Below, piece after piece: positions 25,282 through 34,242 of a DNA stretch of 64,000 bases (positions are counted from its first letter, which is position 1; each line of letters starts with the position of its first letter). The notes under the pieces were generated by a model. That model worked only from the letters and a program-made list of their open reading frames with translations, had not been told where the DNA came from and searched no databases. Source of the stretch: an uncultured Oscillospiraceae bacterium (GTDB lineage: Bacteria; Bacillota; Clostridia; Oscillospirales; Acutalibacteraceae); NCBI GenBank assembly GCA_900541565.1, contig UQKB01000004.1, positions 86,202 to 150,201 on the forward strand, written 5' to 3'. The position numbers were made by a program, and so were the translations under genes.

Positions 25282-26535
25282 GTGTCGAAGCTTATGATAG
25301 AGGGATGCAACAGACTAAACGGCAGTATTTCTGTACAGGGGGCTAAAAATAGCGCGCTCCCTGTTCTGGCGGCAACACTGCTTTCAGGCGACCGCTGTGT
25401 GCTACATAACTGCCCGCGCCTTTCCGATGTGGAAACTTCTATCAAAATTTTGCGTTATCTGGGCTGCAATGTCAGCCGCAGCGGCAGCACCCTGACTGTG
25501 GATACACACAGCGTGTGCCGGTATGATATACCGGATGCGTTAATGCGGGAGATGCGCTCCTCCATTGTCTTTTTAGGTGCAATTATTGCCACCATGGGAA
25601 GAGCAAGGCTGTCTTTTCCGGGAGGATGCGAGCTGGGCCCGCGTCCGATCGATTTGCACTTAAAGGCGCTGCGTCTGATGGGGCTGGAAATTACAGAACA
25701 TCACGGGATTTTAGATTGCAGCGTTCCCAATGGCTTACACGGCGCAAAGATTACGTTGTCCTTTCCAAGCGTGGGTGCTACTGAAAATATTATGCTTTCG
25801 GCTGTGCTTGCCAAGGGAACGACGATCATTACAAATGCGGCAAGAGAGCCGGAGATTTGCGACCTTGCAGACTTTTTAAACGGCTGCGGCGCAAAAATTT
25901 CCGGCGCAGGCGAGGGAACTATTTTTATTGACGGCGTAGAACGACTTACAGGGACGCAGCACACGATTATTCCGGACAGAATTGTGACCGCAACCTATAT
26001 GGCTGCGGCGGCGGTGACCGGCGGCAGCCTGGAACTGAAGCATGTTGTTCCTGCGCATTTGGGTTCCATTATTTCCGTTTTTGAAGAAGCCGGCTGTACG
26101 ATCCGTATCAGCGGGAATACACTGCATATTTTTGCACCGCAACGGCTTAAGGCAGTAAAATTTATAAGGACGATGCCGTACCCCGGTTTTCCTACAGACG
26201 CGCAGGCGCCCATTATGGCGATGACGGCCCTTGCAAACGGAACGAGCGTGTTTGTGGAAAATATTTTTGAAAGCCGTTATAAACATGTAGGGGAGCTGTT
26301 GCGTCTTGGTGCAAATATTAAGGTGGAAGGCAGAGTTGCCGTTGTAGAGGGCGTAAAGCATTTTTACGGTGCTTCTGTGGAGGCACTTGACCTGCGCGGC
26401 AGTGCCGCACTGGTTGTAGCGGCGCTTGCGGCGGAAGGAACAACCGAGCTTAAGGGCGTAAAATTTTTGGAACGCGGCTATGAGGATATAGAGCTCTATT
26501 TATCCAGCGTAGGAGCGACGGTCAAAAAGGTATAA
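25282..26535 (+). CDS. murA: UDP-GlcNAc 1-carboxyvinyltransferase MurA
   Basis: A 417-residue enolpyruvyl transferase and first committed enzyme of murein synthesis. KNSALPVLAA contains the conserved Lys-Asn, and the catalytic cysteine is Cys116 in GGCELGPRPIDLHLKAL, so fosfomycin sensitivity would be expected. PGFPTDAQAP and the final RGYEDI are typical. Translation probably starts at GTG 25282, eight bases after AAAGGG; the frame continues to TTG 25261. It lies between murG and ftsQ. Confidence 0.95.
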   Translation: MSKLMIEGCNRLNGSISVQGAKNSALPVLAATLLSGDRCVLHNCPRLSDVETSIKILRYLGCNVSRSGSTLTVDTHSVCRYDIPDALMREMRSSIVFLGAIIATMGRARLSFPGGCELGPRPIDLHLKALRLMGLEITEHHGILDCSVPNGLHGAKITLSFPSVGATENIMLSAVLAKGTTIITNAAREPEICDLADFLNGCGAKISGAGEGTIFIDGVERLTGTQHTIIPDRIVTATYMAAAAVTGGSLELKHVVPAHLGSIISVFEEAGCTIRISGNTLHIFAPQRLKAVKFIRTMPYPGFPTDAQAPIMAMTALANGTSVFVENIFESRYKHVGELLRLGANIKVEGRVAVVEGVKHFYGASVEALDLRGSAALVVAALAAEGTTELKGVKFLERGYEDIELYLSSVGATVKKV

Positions 26536-26590
26536 AACGGAAAACGGCCGGAGAAAGATATGGACTTCAATCTGTAAGGATGTAGAAAAG

Positions 26591-28063
26591 ATGGAAAACA
26601 AGAACAAAGGCAGCAATCAAAATCAGCAAAACAAGCGGATGTCTGAACAAAGGCCGGGCATGCAAAATGGCAGCCAGAAGATGCGCAATGCAAAAAGGCC
26701 GACAGGCGGAAGAAGGCCTGCCGCAGCCCCGGGCAATAAGCGGACTGCCCCGGAAAAAAGTGCAGGGCGGCCCTTTTCTGAGGAAAAACAAAAAAAACAA
26801 CAGACAAAGCGCAGCCCCGCTATAAAAACGGTGCAAAAGGCCGAGGCAAAATCAACGCGTATGCCCCAACGCGGCGGTAAGAAGGTAGGTGACGCGGCAA
26901 GAAGAGCCAAGAGCGGCCCTGCAAGAAAGACGTATACAGAGGAGCCGATTGTCCGGCGGGACGATTACGGCGACGGCTTTTACACAGATGAAGTCGCTAT
27001 GAAGCAAAATGCCGCCATGCAGGCCGAGGAAGAGGCAAGGATCCAGGAGGAGCTCAGCAGAGAGCCATTTTCCAGAAAAACCAGAAAGGTGATTAACTTT
27101 GCCGTTTGCGGCGCGATCCTGCTGGTGATCCTGATCGTAGGCGTTGTGCTTTCACTGACGGTATTTTTTAAATCAGAACAGTTTGAGGTGGAAGGATCTG
27201 CGCATTACAGCAACCAGGAGATTATTGATGCAAGCGGTCTGACGCTGGGGGAAAATCTGTTTTTAAGTGATAAAAAAGCAGGGGAAGAGAAGATCAAGCA
27301 GACGCTCCCGTATGTGGAAGAGGCGAAAATTGACATACGAATCCCCGATACGATGGTCATACATATTACAGAGGCGCAACCGGCGTATGTGATTGCGGAA
27401 GGGGAAGAATTTGTGGTGATTTCCTCTGAGGGGAGAGTGCTGGAGCGAATCAGTAAAAATACATATGACGCGCCGGTGATCGAAGGCTGTACGCTGGAGA
27501 AGGCCGAGGTGGGAAACACGGCCCAGGTGAAGAATAAGAATATTATGCCGATCTTAAACGAGATCACCAAGGCCTTACAAAAAAATGAATTTAACGGCAT
27601 ACGGGAAATTGATGTTTCGAACACGGCCAATATTAAGTTAAATTATGCAGACAGGATCCAGATTGTTCTGGGAATGCCAGAGGATATTGATTATAAAATC
27701 CGCACGGCGCAGACGATTATTGACCAGAAGCTTGCCCAGACCGATATGGGCGTTTTAGATGTTTCGGCCTGCAATGGCAGCAAAAAGGCATCATATTACA
27801 ACCCGGACAATACGCTGTATGCCACCGAGCCTTCTACCGAGCCCACAACCGCCGCCACCGAGCCTGTGACAGATTATACCTGGCAGGACAGCGGCGATGG
27901 ATATACCGACGGCTATACCGACGGCTATACTGACGAAAGCTATTACGATGACGGTTATTCTGACGACAGCTATGCTGACGATGGTTATTATTATGACGAC
28001 GGCTACTATTACGATGGTTATGCCGACGGGACAGACGGGTATGATGATGGGGTATATGCCTGA
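26591..28063 (+). CDS. ftsQ: FtsQ/DivIB-like division protein with long basic N-terminus and acidic Tyr-rich tail
   Basis: A 490-residue protein, much longer than usual DivIB (about 260). Residues 1-100 are a disordered Lys/Arg/Gln-rich cytoplasmic region; one membrane helix lies near 166-193. A POTRA domain follows (FEVEGSAHYSNQEIIDASGL) and then the FtsQ beta domain to about 400. A Thr/Pro linker leads to a tail of about 75 residues built from Asp, Gly and Tyr (GYTDGYTDGYTD and DDGYYYDD types). FtsQ/DivIB stabilises FtsL and DivIC at the septum. It is directly upstream of ftsZ. Confidence 0.88.
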   Translation: MENKNKGSNQNQQNKRMSEQRPGMQNGSQKMRNAKRPTGGRRPAAAPGNKRTAPEKSAGRPFSEEKQKKQQTKRSPAIKTVQKAEAKSTRMPQRGGKKVGDAARRAKSGPARKTYTEEPIVRRDDYGDGFYTDEVAMKQNAAMQAEEEARIQEELSREPFSRKTRKVINFAVCGAILLVILIVGVVLSLTVFFKSEQFEVEGSAHYSNQEIIDASGLTLGENLFLSDKKAGEEKIKQTLPYVEEAKIDIRIPDTMVIHITEAQPAYVIAEGEEFVVISSEGRVLERISKNTYDAPVIEGCTLEKAEVGNTAQVKNKNIMPILNEITKALQKNEFNGIREIDVSNTANIKLNYADRIQIVLGMPEDIDYKIRTAQTIIDQKLAQTDMGVLDVSACNGSKKASYYNPDNTLYATEPSTEPTTAATEPVTDYTWQDSGDGYTDGYTDGYTDESYYDDGYSDDSYADDGYYYDDGYYYDGYADGTDGYDDGVYA

Positions 28064-28141
28064 TCTTTTCGGGGTACTTGGGTAAAAGGCGTTGAAATCG
28101 AGAATATTTGCCGAATTTTTAAATTTTTCTGCAAGAACTTA

Positions 28142-28170
28142 TTGAAATTTTTCAGCGCTTGTGATACATT
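28142..28170 (+). promoter_or_regulatory. ftsZ promoter
   Basis: TTGAAA (28142-28147), 17-base spacer and TACATT (28165-28170), about 95 bases before ftsZ. It would give ftsZ its own supply in addition to read-through from the cluster. Confidence 0.65.
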
Positions 28171-28266
28171 ATTAAATAGGCGTATAGTCGATTGGATTAT
28201 AGATTTAAAACATCAGGCTTTTTTAGTTGGATGAAGCAATCAGATGTTGATTAGGAGGAAGTTCAA

Positions 28267-29418
28267 ATGGCATTCGAGCTTGAAAAAGAGTACAGCAACA
28301 ACATCCCTGTTATTAAGGTCATTGGCGTAGGCGGCGGCGGCGGAAACGCTGTAAACCGCATGGTAAAAATGGGTGTGCGCTGTGTTGAGTTTATTGCAAT
28401 TAATACCGACGACCATGTTTTGCAGTTTTCCAATGCTTCACAAAAGCTTCAGATAGGCGAAAAGATTACGCATGGAAAAGGCGCTGGCTCTAAGCCGGAG
28501 GTCGGCAGAGAGGCCGCAGAAGAGAACCGTGAGGAAATTACCGCTGTGCTGCAGGGTACAGACATGGTCTTTATCACTGCCGGTATGGGCGGCGGAACCG
28601 GCACGGGCGCTGCGCCGATTGTTGCGGAAATTGCAAAGGATATGGGCGTATTGACAGTTGCCATTGTAACAAAGCCTTTTGCCTTTGAGGGAAAAAAGCG
28701 TATGGAACAGGCCGAAGCCGGTATTGCGGCCTTAAGGGAGCATGTGGATTCGCTGATTGTTGTACCGAACGAAAGGTTGAAATATGCAAGTGAACAGCGC
28801 ATTACATTGAAGAATGCGTTTGACCTGGCGGACGATGTGCTGCGCCAGGGCGTACAAAGCATTTCTGACCTGATCTTGATTCCCGGTTTGGTCAACCTGG
28901 ACTTTGCAGACGTAACCTCTATTATGAACAATGCGGGTTATGCGCACATGGGTATTGGTTATGCACAGGGAAAGGACAAGGCGGAAGAGGCTGCAAGAAT
29001 GGCGATTACAAGCCCGCTGCTTGAAACTTCGATTGACGGTGCCAAGGGCGTGATTGTCAATATAACGGCTTCTGCGGATATTGGGCTGGATGAAATTGAT
29101 ACGGCTTCCGCAATGATTACAGACCAGGCCGACCCGGAAGCAAATATTATCTGGGGTGCCGTTTTGGATGAAAATATGGAAGACGAAATGAGCGTTACGG
29201 TGATTGCTACAGGCTTTGCATCGTTTGACGGCGGAAAGAAGGACAACGCGCATACATCCAGAATGTCTATGACCTCTTCACGGACAGAAATGCTCAGAAA
29301 CCAGGCGGCTTCTGTTGCGGCGGCAAAAGATGTAGCGGCAAGGAAAACGGGCAATGTGGATGTAGCGGATGACGATGATACCTTCTATGACATCATGTCT
29401 ATTTTTAACCGTAAATAA
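28267..29418 (+). CDS. ftsZ: cell division GTPase FtsZ
   Basis: A 383-residue tubulin homologue that forms the Z ring. [13 protein letters not shown], the tubulin signature [10 protein letters not shown] and the T7 loop NLDFADV are all present. After a linker of about 55 residues the C-terminal peptide is [10 protein letters not shown] rather than the more common IPxFLRxR type; this segment binds FtsA, SepF and ZapA. GGAGG is eight bases before ATG 28267. Confidence 0.98.
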   Translation: MAFELEKEYSNNIPVIKVIGVGGGGGNAVNRMVKMGVRCVEFIAINTDDHVLQFSNASQKLQIGEKITHGKGAGSKPEVGREAAEENREEITAVLQGTDMVFITAGMGGGTGTGAAPIVAEIAKDMGVLTVAIVTKPFAFEGKKRMEQAEAGIAALREHVDSLIVVPNERLKYASEQRITLKNAFDLADDVLRQGVQSISDLILIPGLVNLDFADVTSIMNNAGYAHMGIGYAQGKDKAEEAARMAITSPLLETSIDGAKGVIVNITASADIGLDEIDTASAMITDQADPEANIIWGAVLDENMEDEMSVTVIATGFASFDGGKKDNAHTSRMSMTSSRTEMLRNQAASVAAAKDVAARKTGNVDVADDDDTFYDIMSIFNRK

Positions 29419-29442
29419 TAAAGGATAAAATAAAAATAAAGG

Positions 29443-29478
29443 GCAGGAAAACAGCAACGCTTGTTTTCCTGCTTTTTG
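29443..29478 (+). terminator. ftsZ terminator
   Basis: GCAGGAAAACA and TGTTTTCCTGC form an 11-bp perfect stem followed by TTTTTG, 24 bases after ftsZ. It excludes the first 15 codons of the frame that opens at 29461. Confidence 0.9.
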
Positions 29479-29505
29479 TATGAGCAAACGGAAGAAGGTT
29501 TTTGT

Positions 29506-30324
29506 GTGCATATAGATACGATCGATAAAGGAAAAGCCTTTGATTTTGGAAACACGGCAGAGGAATACGGGAAATACAGGGATATTTACCCGCAAAGCAT
29601 GTACGATAAGCTTTGCACCTTTGGAATTGGAAGGCCGGGCCAAAAAATACTGGATCTGGGCAGCGGTACGGCCGTGCTGCCGCGCAATATGTATGGTACG
29701 GGCGCAAGCTTTACCGCGACAGACCCTTCGCAAAAGCAGCTTAAAGAAGGCAAAAGGCTTGCAGAAAAGGCCGGTATGGATGCAATTGCATTTAAAGTGT
29801 GCAGCGCGGAGGATACCGGCTTTGCAGACAACCGCTTTGACGCAGTAACCGCCGTGCAATGCTTTTGGTATTTTGATGTAAAGCGGGCAGTACCGGAAAT
29901 TGCGCGTGTTTTACGGCCCGACGGGGCGTTTTGCAAAATTTCCATGGAATGGCTGCCGTTTGAAGACACGATGATACAGGAAATGGAAGCGCTTGTGCTG
30001 CGGTATAACCCAGACTGGACAGGAGGAGGTTTTCGCCCGGTTGCTTATTTGTTTCCGGACTGGGCAAGGCCGTATTTTGCATTGGAAACCGTACATACAT
30101 ATAAAGAAAAAATTGTTTTTGATAAAGATGCCTGGCGCGGAAGAATCCGAACCTGCAGGGGAATAGGCGCCAGCCTGCCGGAAGAAAGGGTGCGGCAGTT
30201 TGACCGGGAGTATGGGGCGCTTTTATTGAAATACCCAGGTAACACCGTCGCAATCCGGCATCAGATCCAGATAGAGGTTTACAGGCTAGAGACAAAGCCC
30301 AGTAACCGGAACATGCCGCTGTAA
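29506..30324 (+). CDS. class I SAM-dependent methyltransferase, substrate unknown
   Basis: A 272-residue methyltransferase of the methyltransf_11 type. The SAM site is ILDLGSGTAVL (about residues 45-55) with acidic TATDPS next and FDAVTAVQCFWYFD as motif IV. The substrate cannot be deduced; similar proteins act on small molecules or lipids. GTG 29506 has AAGG seven bases upstream; upstream codons lie in the ftsZ terminator. Its end faces the cysteine synthase gene across a shared terminator. Confidence 0.8.
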   Translation: MHIDTIDKGKAFDFGNTAEEYGKYRDIYPQSMYDKLCTFGIGRPGQKILDLGSGTAVLPRNMYGTGASFTATDPSQKQLKEGKRLAEKAGMDAIAFKVCSAEDTGFADNRFDAVTAVQCFWYFDVKRAVPEIARVLRPDGAFCKISMEWLPFEDTMIQEMEALVLRYNPDWTGGGFRPVAYLFPDWARPYFALETVHTYKEKIVFDKDAWRGRIRTCRGIGASLPEERVRQFDREYGALLLKYPGNTVAIRHQIQIEVYRLETKPSNRNMPL

Positions 30325-30362
30325 AAAAGCACGCCGGGAAATTGTTCCCCGGCGTGCTTTTC
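30325..30362. terminator. bidirectional terminator between methyltransferase and cysK
   Basis: A 16-bp stem, AAAAGCACGCCGGGAA with TTCCCCGGCGTGCTTT (one mismatch-like wobble), loop ATTG. It has A and T runs on both sides, so it can stop transcripts from either strand. Confidence 0.85.
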
Positions 30363-30377
30363 TATAAAAAATGAAAA

Positions 30378-31304
30378 TCAGGTAAAAAGCGGCGTGCTGA
30401 AATAACGCTCGGCAGTATCTGGCAGCACGGTAATAACGGTTTTGCCGGGGCCAAGTTTTTTTGCCATTTTCAGTGCGGCCGCTACATTTGTGCCGGAGGA
30501 AATCCCGCACATGAGGCCTTCCAGGCGCGCAAGATCCTTGGCGGTTTGTATGGCTTCTTCGTCGCTTACGATATAAATATCGTCGTAAATCTGTGTGTTC
30601 AGGTTGCGGGGGATCAGGCCGTCGCCTATGCCCATCTGCAAATGGGTGCCTATGTTGCCGCCTGCTAAAATTGCCGCGTTTTCCGGCTCGACCGCCCAGA
30701 TCAGGATATCGGGATATTGCGCTTTTAGCACCTCGCCTATGCCGGTAATAGTACCGCCTGTTCCTATACCGGAGCAAAAGCCGTCGATTGGCTGTGCGAC
30801 CTGTTCCATAATCTCCAAGGCGGTGTGGTGCTTATGTACAAGCGGGTTGGCGGGGTTTTCAAACTGCTGCGGAACATAAACGCGCGGGTCGTCCTTTGCC
30901 ATTTGCAGCGCTGTTTGCAGGCAGGTTTCTATGCATTTGCCGATGTTGCCGTCGTCATGGATCAAAATGACCTTTGCGCCGTAGTGCTCGACCAGCTTTC
31001 TGCGCTCGTAGCTTACCGAGTCTGGCATAATGATGACCGTTTGGTAGCCGCGCACCGCGCCGACCAGCGCAAGGCCAATGCCCTGGTTGCCGCTGGTGGG
31101 CTCTACAATAATGGTGTCTTTATGGATAAGTCCATCTTTTTCGCCCTGCAAGATCATGTTATAAGCGGTTCTGGTTTTGATTGACCCGCCTACGTTGAGC
31201 CCTTCGTATTTTACAAGCACCTGTGCGCCGCTTTTGTCTGCCATTCTGTTTAAGCGTATGACCGGCGTATGGCCGATCGCTTCGAGCACGTTGTCATAGA
31301 TCAT
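30378..31304 (-). CDS. cysK: cysteine synthase-family PLP enzyme
   Basis: A 308-residue fold-type II PLP enzyme of the cysteine synthase/cystathionine beta-synthase family. PLP should bind Lys43 in GGSIKTRTA, where the usual motif is SVKDR. The substrate loop is TSGNQGIG (70-77) instead of TSGNTG. The phosphate-binding GTGGTITGIG is normal. It most likely makes cysteine from O-acetylserine and sulfide, but these two changes leave room for another beta-replacement. ATG 31304 follows AGGGG; the 50 upstream in-frame residues do not fit the family. Confidence 0.82.
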   Translation of the reverse strand: MIYDNVLEAIGHTPVIRLNRMADKSGAQVLVKYEGLNVGGSIKTRTAYNMILQGEKDGLIHKDTIIVEPTSGNQGIGLALVGAVRGYQTVIIMPDSVSYERRKLVEHYGAKVILIHDDGNIGKCIETCLQTALQMAKDDPRVYVPQQFENPANPLVHKHHTALEIMEQVAQPIDGFCSGIGTGGTITGIGEVLKAQYPDILIWAVEPENAAILAGGNIGTHLQMGIGDGLIPRNLNTQIYDDIYIVSDEEAIQTAKDLARLEGLMCGISSGTNVAAALKMAKKLGPGKTVITVLPDTAERYFSTPLFT

Positions 31305-31410
31305 AATGCCGCCCCTTTTCTGTATATAGATTCGCACGAAAAAAATTATACACCGAAACTGCCGTTTGTGCAATTGCAAAACAGAGAATAAAAACCATAG
31401 ATGCGTTGCG

Positions 31411-31439
31411 TTGTTGTCTGCCTGCAATTGTGGTATAAT
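31411..31439 (+). promoter_or_regulatory. nfo promoter
   Basis: TTGTTG (31411-31416), 17-base spacer and TATAAT (31434-31439), 39 bases before the nfo start. Confidence 0.65.
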
Positions 31440-31478
31440 AACTACAATATGCAATTATATGAAAGGACGGAAAAAAAC

Positions 31479-32327
31479 ATGCTGCATATTGGTTCACATT
31501 TGTCGGCTGCCAAGGGGTTTACCCATATGGCGCAAGAGGCGGTGTCCATAGGCGCCAACACGTTCCAATTTTTTACGCGCAATCCCAGAGGGTTTGCGGC
31601 AAAGGATATAGACCCGGAGGATATTGCGCAGTTTCATGCATATATAGCGGATAAGGGATTTGCTCCCATTTTGGCGCATGCGCCGTATACGCTGAATGCC
31701 TGCTCTGCGGACGCTCACACCAGGGAGCTGGCGCAGATGATTATGGAGGATGACTTAAAGCGGATGGAGCATGTGCCGCATAATTATTATAATTTTCATC
31801 CGGGCAGTCATGTAAAGCAGGGGGCAGAGGCGGGAATAGAGATGATTGCAGCGCTTCTTAACACGATTTTAAAGCCGGAGCAGACCACGACCGTGCTGTT
31901 GGAAACGATGGCGGGAAAGGGCAGCGAGGTAGGCCGCAGCTTTGAAGAGCTGCGCGCAATTTTAGACCGTGTGCAGCTAAATGAAAAAATGGGCGTGTGC
32001 CTGGACACCTGCCATGTGAGCGACGCGGGGTATGACATTGTGCATGACTTAGACGGCGTTTTGGAGGAATTTGACCGGGTGATTGGCCTTGAGCGGCTGT
32101 ATGCGATCCATTTGAACGATAGCAAAAACCCGGGCGGCAGCCATAAGGACAGGCACGAAACGATTGGCAACGGCCATTTGGGGCTGGAGGCAATTGTCAG
32201 GGTGATCAATCACCCAAAGCTTCGGCATTTGCCGTTTTATTTGGAAACGCCAAACGACCTTGCAGGCTATGCGCAGGAGATTAAGCTTTTGCGGGGCCTG
32301 TACAAGGAAGATGGACAATTGGCATAG
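31479..32327 (+). CDS. nfo: endonuclease IV (Nfo)
   Basis: A 282-residue AP endonuclease with a zinc-binding TIM barrel that cuts 5' to abasic sites in base-excision repair. The metal-ligand motifs are visible: [52 protein letters not shown] in parts, and [18 protein letters not shown] supports ATG 31479. It is divergent from cysK. Confidence 0.96.
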   Translation: MLHIGSHLSAAKGFTHMAQEAVSIGANTFQFFTRNPRGFAAKDIDPEDIAQFHAYIADKGFAPILAHAPYTLNACSADAHTRELAQMIMEDDLKRMEHVPHNYYNFHPGSHVKQGAEAGIEMIAALLNTILKPEQTTTVLLETMAGKGSEVGRSFEELRAILDRVQLNEKMGVCLDTCHVSDAGYDIVHDLDGVLEEFDRVIGLERLYAIHLNDSKNPGGSHKDRHETIGNGHLGLEAIVRVINHPKLRHLPFYLETPNDLAGYAQEIKLLRGLYKEDGQLA

Positions 32328-32436
32328 CCGGGCGCGCTTCTTTTTGTTTTTTAAACTTTCTGCGGGGCGCTTTCTGCGGTTTTTTATCTTACCTGCATAA
32401 AGTACAAACAAAAGCAAGTTTTGGAACAAATAAAAA

Positions 32437-32458
32437 AGGAACTTTGCAAGTCCCCTCT
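32437..32458 (-). terminator. terminator of the pfkB-32620 unit
   Basis: On the minus strand GGGACTT and AAGTTCC (one G-U) form a 7-bp stem with a 3-base loop and run into TTTTTT. It lies 160 bases past the stop of the 32620-33168 gene. I see no gene in the rest of 32328-32619. Confidence 0.65.
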
Positions 32459-32619
32459 TTTTTGGTCTTTTGTTCGTTTCTTCCACAAGAAATGAAGAAA
32501 GTCTTTTTAGAAGTAATCTATATAAACGCAGAAACTCGGTGGATAAGATAAAAGCCTCTATAAAACACCCCCATGGAGAAGGTCTGGATAAACAGAAAAG
32601 ACAGCATTGCCTATTGAAT

Positions 32620-33168
32620 TTAAATATAATAGCCATCCTCCGGTTTAATCCCGCACAGCAAAAGCGTTCCGCACACGGCAAGCAGCGGGTAAACATCTGT
32701 CTTTTGGGAAAGATGCGCAATAAAGTCGTGCGGTTCGTATGCGTCGCCGTTTATAGAGGTCAGCTCACGCTGCAGGCTGATGGTGGCGCGCATATCGTCC
32801 AGGCTTGCAATGCTTAAGGTGTCGCGCAGGCCGGTGCCGCAGGTAATGGCAATGTGGCTTGTGTCTTTTAAGCGGGAAACCGCCTTTTTGTTATTGCTTT
32901 CCAAAACGGGGATCAGGCCCTGGGAAAGCGGAAAGCTGCCCGCGTTTTTAAAATTTTCGTCAAATACCAAAACGCCCTTTGTGTTGTCGGCACGTGGTGC
33001 GCTGTGCGTACAGAAAAGCGTAAAATGGGGGTCCTGACAGCTTGTATACAGAGTATTGCCAAGCATAGCCTGTACGCCGCCATAATTGGAAAGCGCGCGC
33101 AGAAGGATATGGTACAGGCTTTGGTCCCTGCGGCAGGAGCATAACACGACGACGGGCATAAGAATCAT
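32620..33168 (-). CDS. conserved-looking protein of unknown function, partner of a pfkB kinase
   Basis: I do not recognise this 182-residue protein. It begins with a short beta-strand-like hydrophobic stretch followed by CSCRRD; the middle reads like an alpha/beta fold with GVLVFDE and HIAITCGTGLRDTLS, a serine/threonine-rich turn. There is no clear signal peptide. AGGA is close to the ATG at 33168, with ATG 33159 an alternative. It lies 65 bases after the pfkB gene on the same strand, so the two probably form one operon. Confidence 0.55.
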   Translation of the reverse strand: MILMPVVVLCSCRRDQSLYHILLRALSNYGGVQAMLGNTLYTSCQDPHFTLFCTHSAPRADNTKGVLVFDENFKNAGSFPLSQGLIPVLESNNKKAVSRLKDTSHIAITCGTGLRDTLSIASLDDMRATISLQRELTSINGDAYEPHDFIAHLSQKTDVYPLLAVCGTLLLCGIKPEDGYYI

Positions 33169-33233
33169 CCATTCCTACTGTATTATGTAGAATTTAATTT
33201 ATTATTTGCCTTTGCCGCCGTTGTATACGTCCG

Positions 33234-34133
33234 TTAGGTATTTATCAGGGAGTTAAGCGCCGATTCATCTATAAAGCCGTTTGCCGCGCCCGCTTCGCCA
33301 ATTTTATAAGAGGCAAAATACACGGCGCGTTGTAAAGAGAAAAGCGCGTCGTTTGTTTTTGTATAAAAATGCATAAAGGAGGAAAAAAGCGCGTCGCCCG
33401 CGCCGACCGTATTGACAACCGGACGGGTGTAAACGGCGGGAATATGGATGCATTGTCCGTTTTCCCTTGTATAAAGCAAAGCGCCTTTATGGCCAAGACC
33501 CACGGCAATGACCTTACAGCGGTAAATGCCGGCAAGCGCTTTTACAAAGGCCGAAGGCTCGCCGGGGATTGCCTCGTCGCTTAAAAAAAGCACGTCGGCA
33601 TGGTGCATAAAATCTGCATTAAAGGCATCGTGCAGATCCGACAGGACATGAACGTCTGTAGCGATCAAAACGCCGGCCTTTTTTGCAACCGATAAAAGCG
33701 GGCGGTTAAAATTGATATTACATAATATGGCTGCTTTGCAGTCTGTAAGCGCCTGTGCAAAAAGCGCAGGGTCGCATACGGCCTGTTGAATATCCTTCAG
33801 GTCACAATAGATCTGGCGCTTTCCGCTTTTGTCATATAAAACGACCGACTGGGGAGACTGTGCCAGGGCAGGGAGGATATATGCGGCGTCCAGCCCTTCT
33901 TCTTGCACAGCCTGCAAAATGGTCTGCCCGGTTTGGTCGTTGCCTGTCAGGGAAAACAGTGTTACGCTGTCGCCCAGCGTGCGCAACGCTTTTGCAACGT
34001 TGAAGCCCACCCCCGATACAGACGTACTTATACCAAAAAACGGAAAATGAATGGGGCAGTATTCTATGGGAAAGTGGTCGATTTGTACGGTTGCTTCTGT
34101 ATTTAAAAGGCCCGATACCAAAATTTGTTCCAC
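33234..34133 (-). CDS. PfkB-family carbohydrate kinase
   Basis: A 299-residue ribokinase-fold sugar kinase. The N-terminal glycine region GVGFNVAKALRTLG and the C-terminal anion-hole motif NTVGAGDALFS with the catalytic Asp are intact. The sugar cannot be assigned; the family includes ribokinase, fructokinase and nucleoside kinases. GTG 34133 is nine bases after GGAG. The longer frame to 34283 would run into the trxB promoter region. It is divergent from trxB. Confidence 0.85.
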   Translation of the reverse strand: MEQILVSGLLNTEATVQIDHFPIEYCPIHFPFFGISTSVSGVGFNVAKALRTLGDSVTLFSLTGNDQTGQTILQAVQEEGLDAAYILPALAQSPQSVVLYDKSGKRQIYCDLKDIQQAVCDPALFAQALTDCKAAILCNINFNRPLLSVAKKAGVLIATDVHVLSDLHDAFNADFMHHADVLFLSDEAIPGEPSAFVKALAGIYRCKVIAVGLGHKGALLYTRENGQCIHIPAVYTRPVVNTVGAGDALFSSFMHFYTKTNDALFSLQRAVYFASYKIGEAGAANGFIDESALNSLINT

Positions 34134-34153
34134 GACGAAATTCTCCTGTTCTG

Positions 34154-34183
34154 TTGAAAGTGTTTGTGCTATACTAATATAAA
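34154..34183 (+). promoter_or_regulatory. trxB promoter
   Basis: TTGAAA (34154-34159), 18-base spacer and TATAAA (34178-34183), in the 109-base divergent region between the pfkB kinase and trxB. Confidence 0.55.
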
Positions 34184-34242
34184 TACACAATATCCAGGTT
34201 TTTGTCAATACAGACCAGGATGCTTGGAAAAGGGGAAAAAAT

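Noticed and set aside
27895..28060. Repeated GAC/GGC/TAT-type sequence at the end of ftsQ considered as a DNA-level repeat element
   Set aside because: It follows codon periodicity of the Asp-Gly-Tyr tail and stays in frame to the stop, so it is protein low complexity rather than a mobile repeat.
32049..32720. Minus-strand frame of 223 codons overlapping nfo and the 32620 gene
   Set aside because: Runs through the end of nfo and a terminator hairpin, has low-complexity Lys/Arg composition and no ribosome site.
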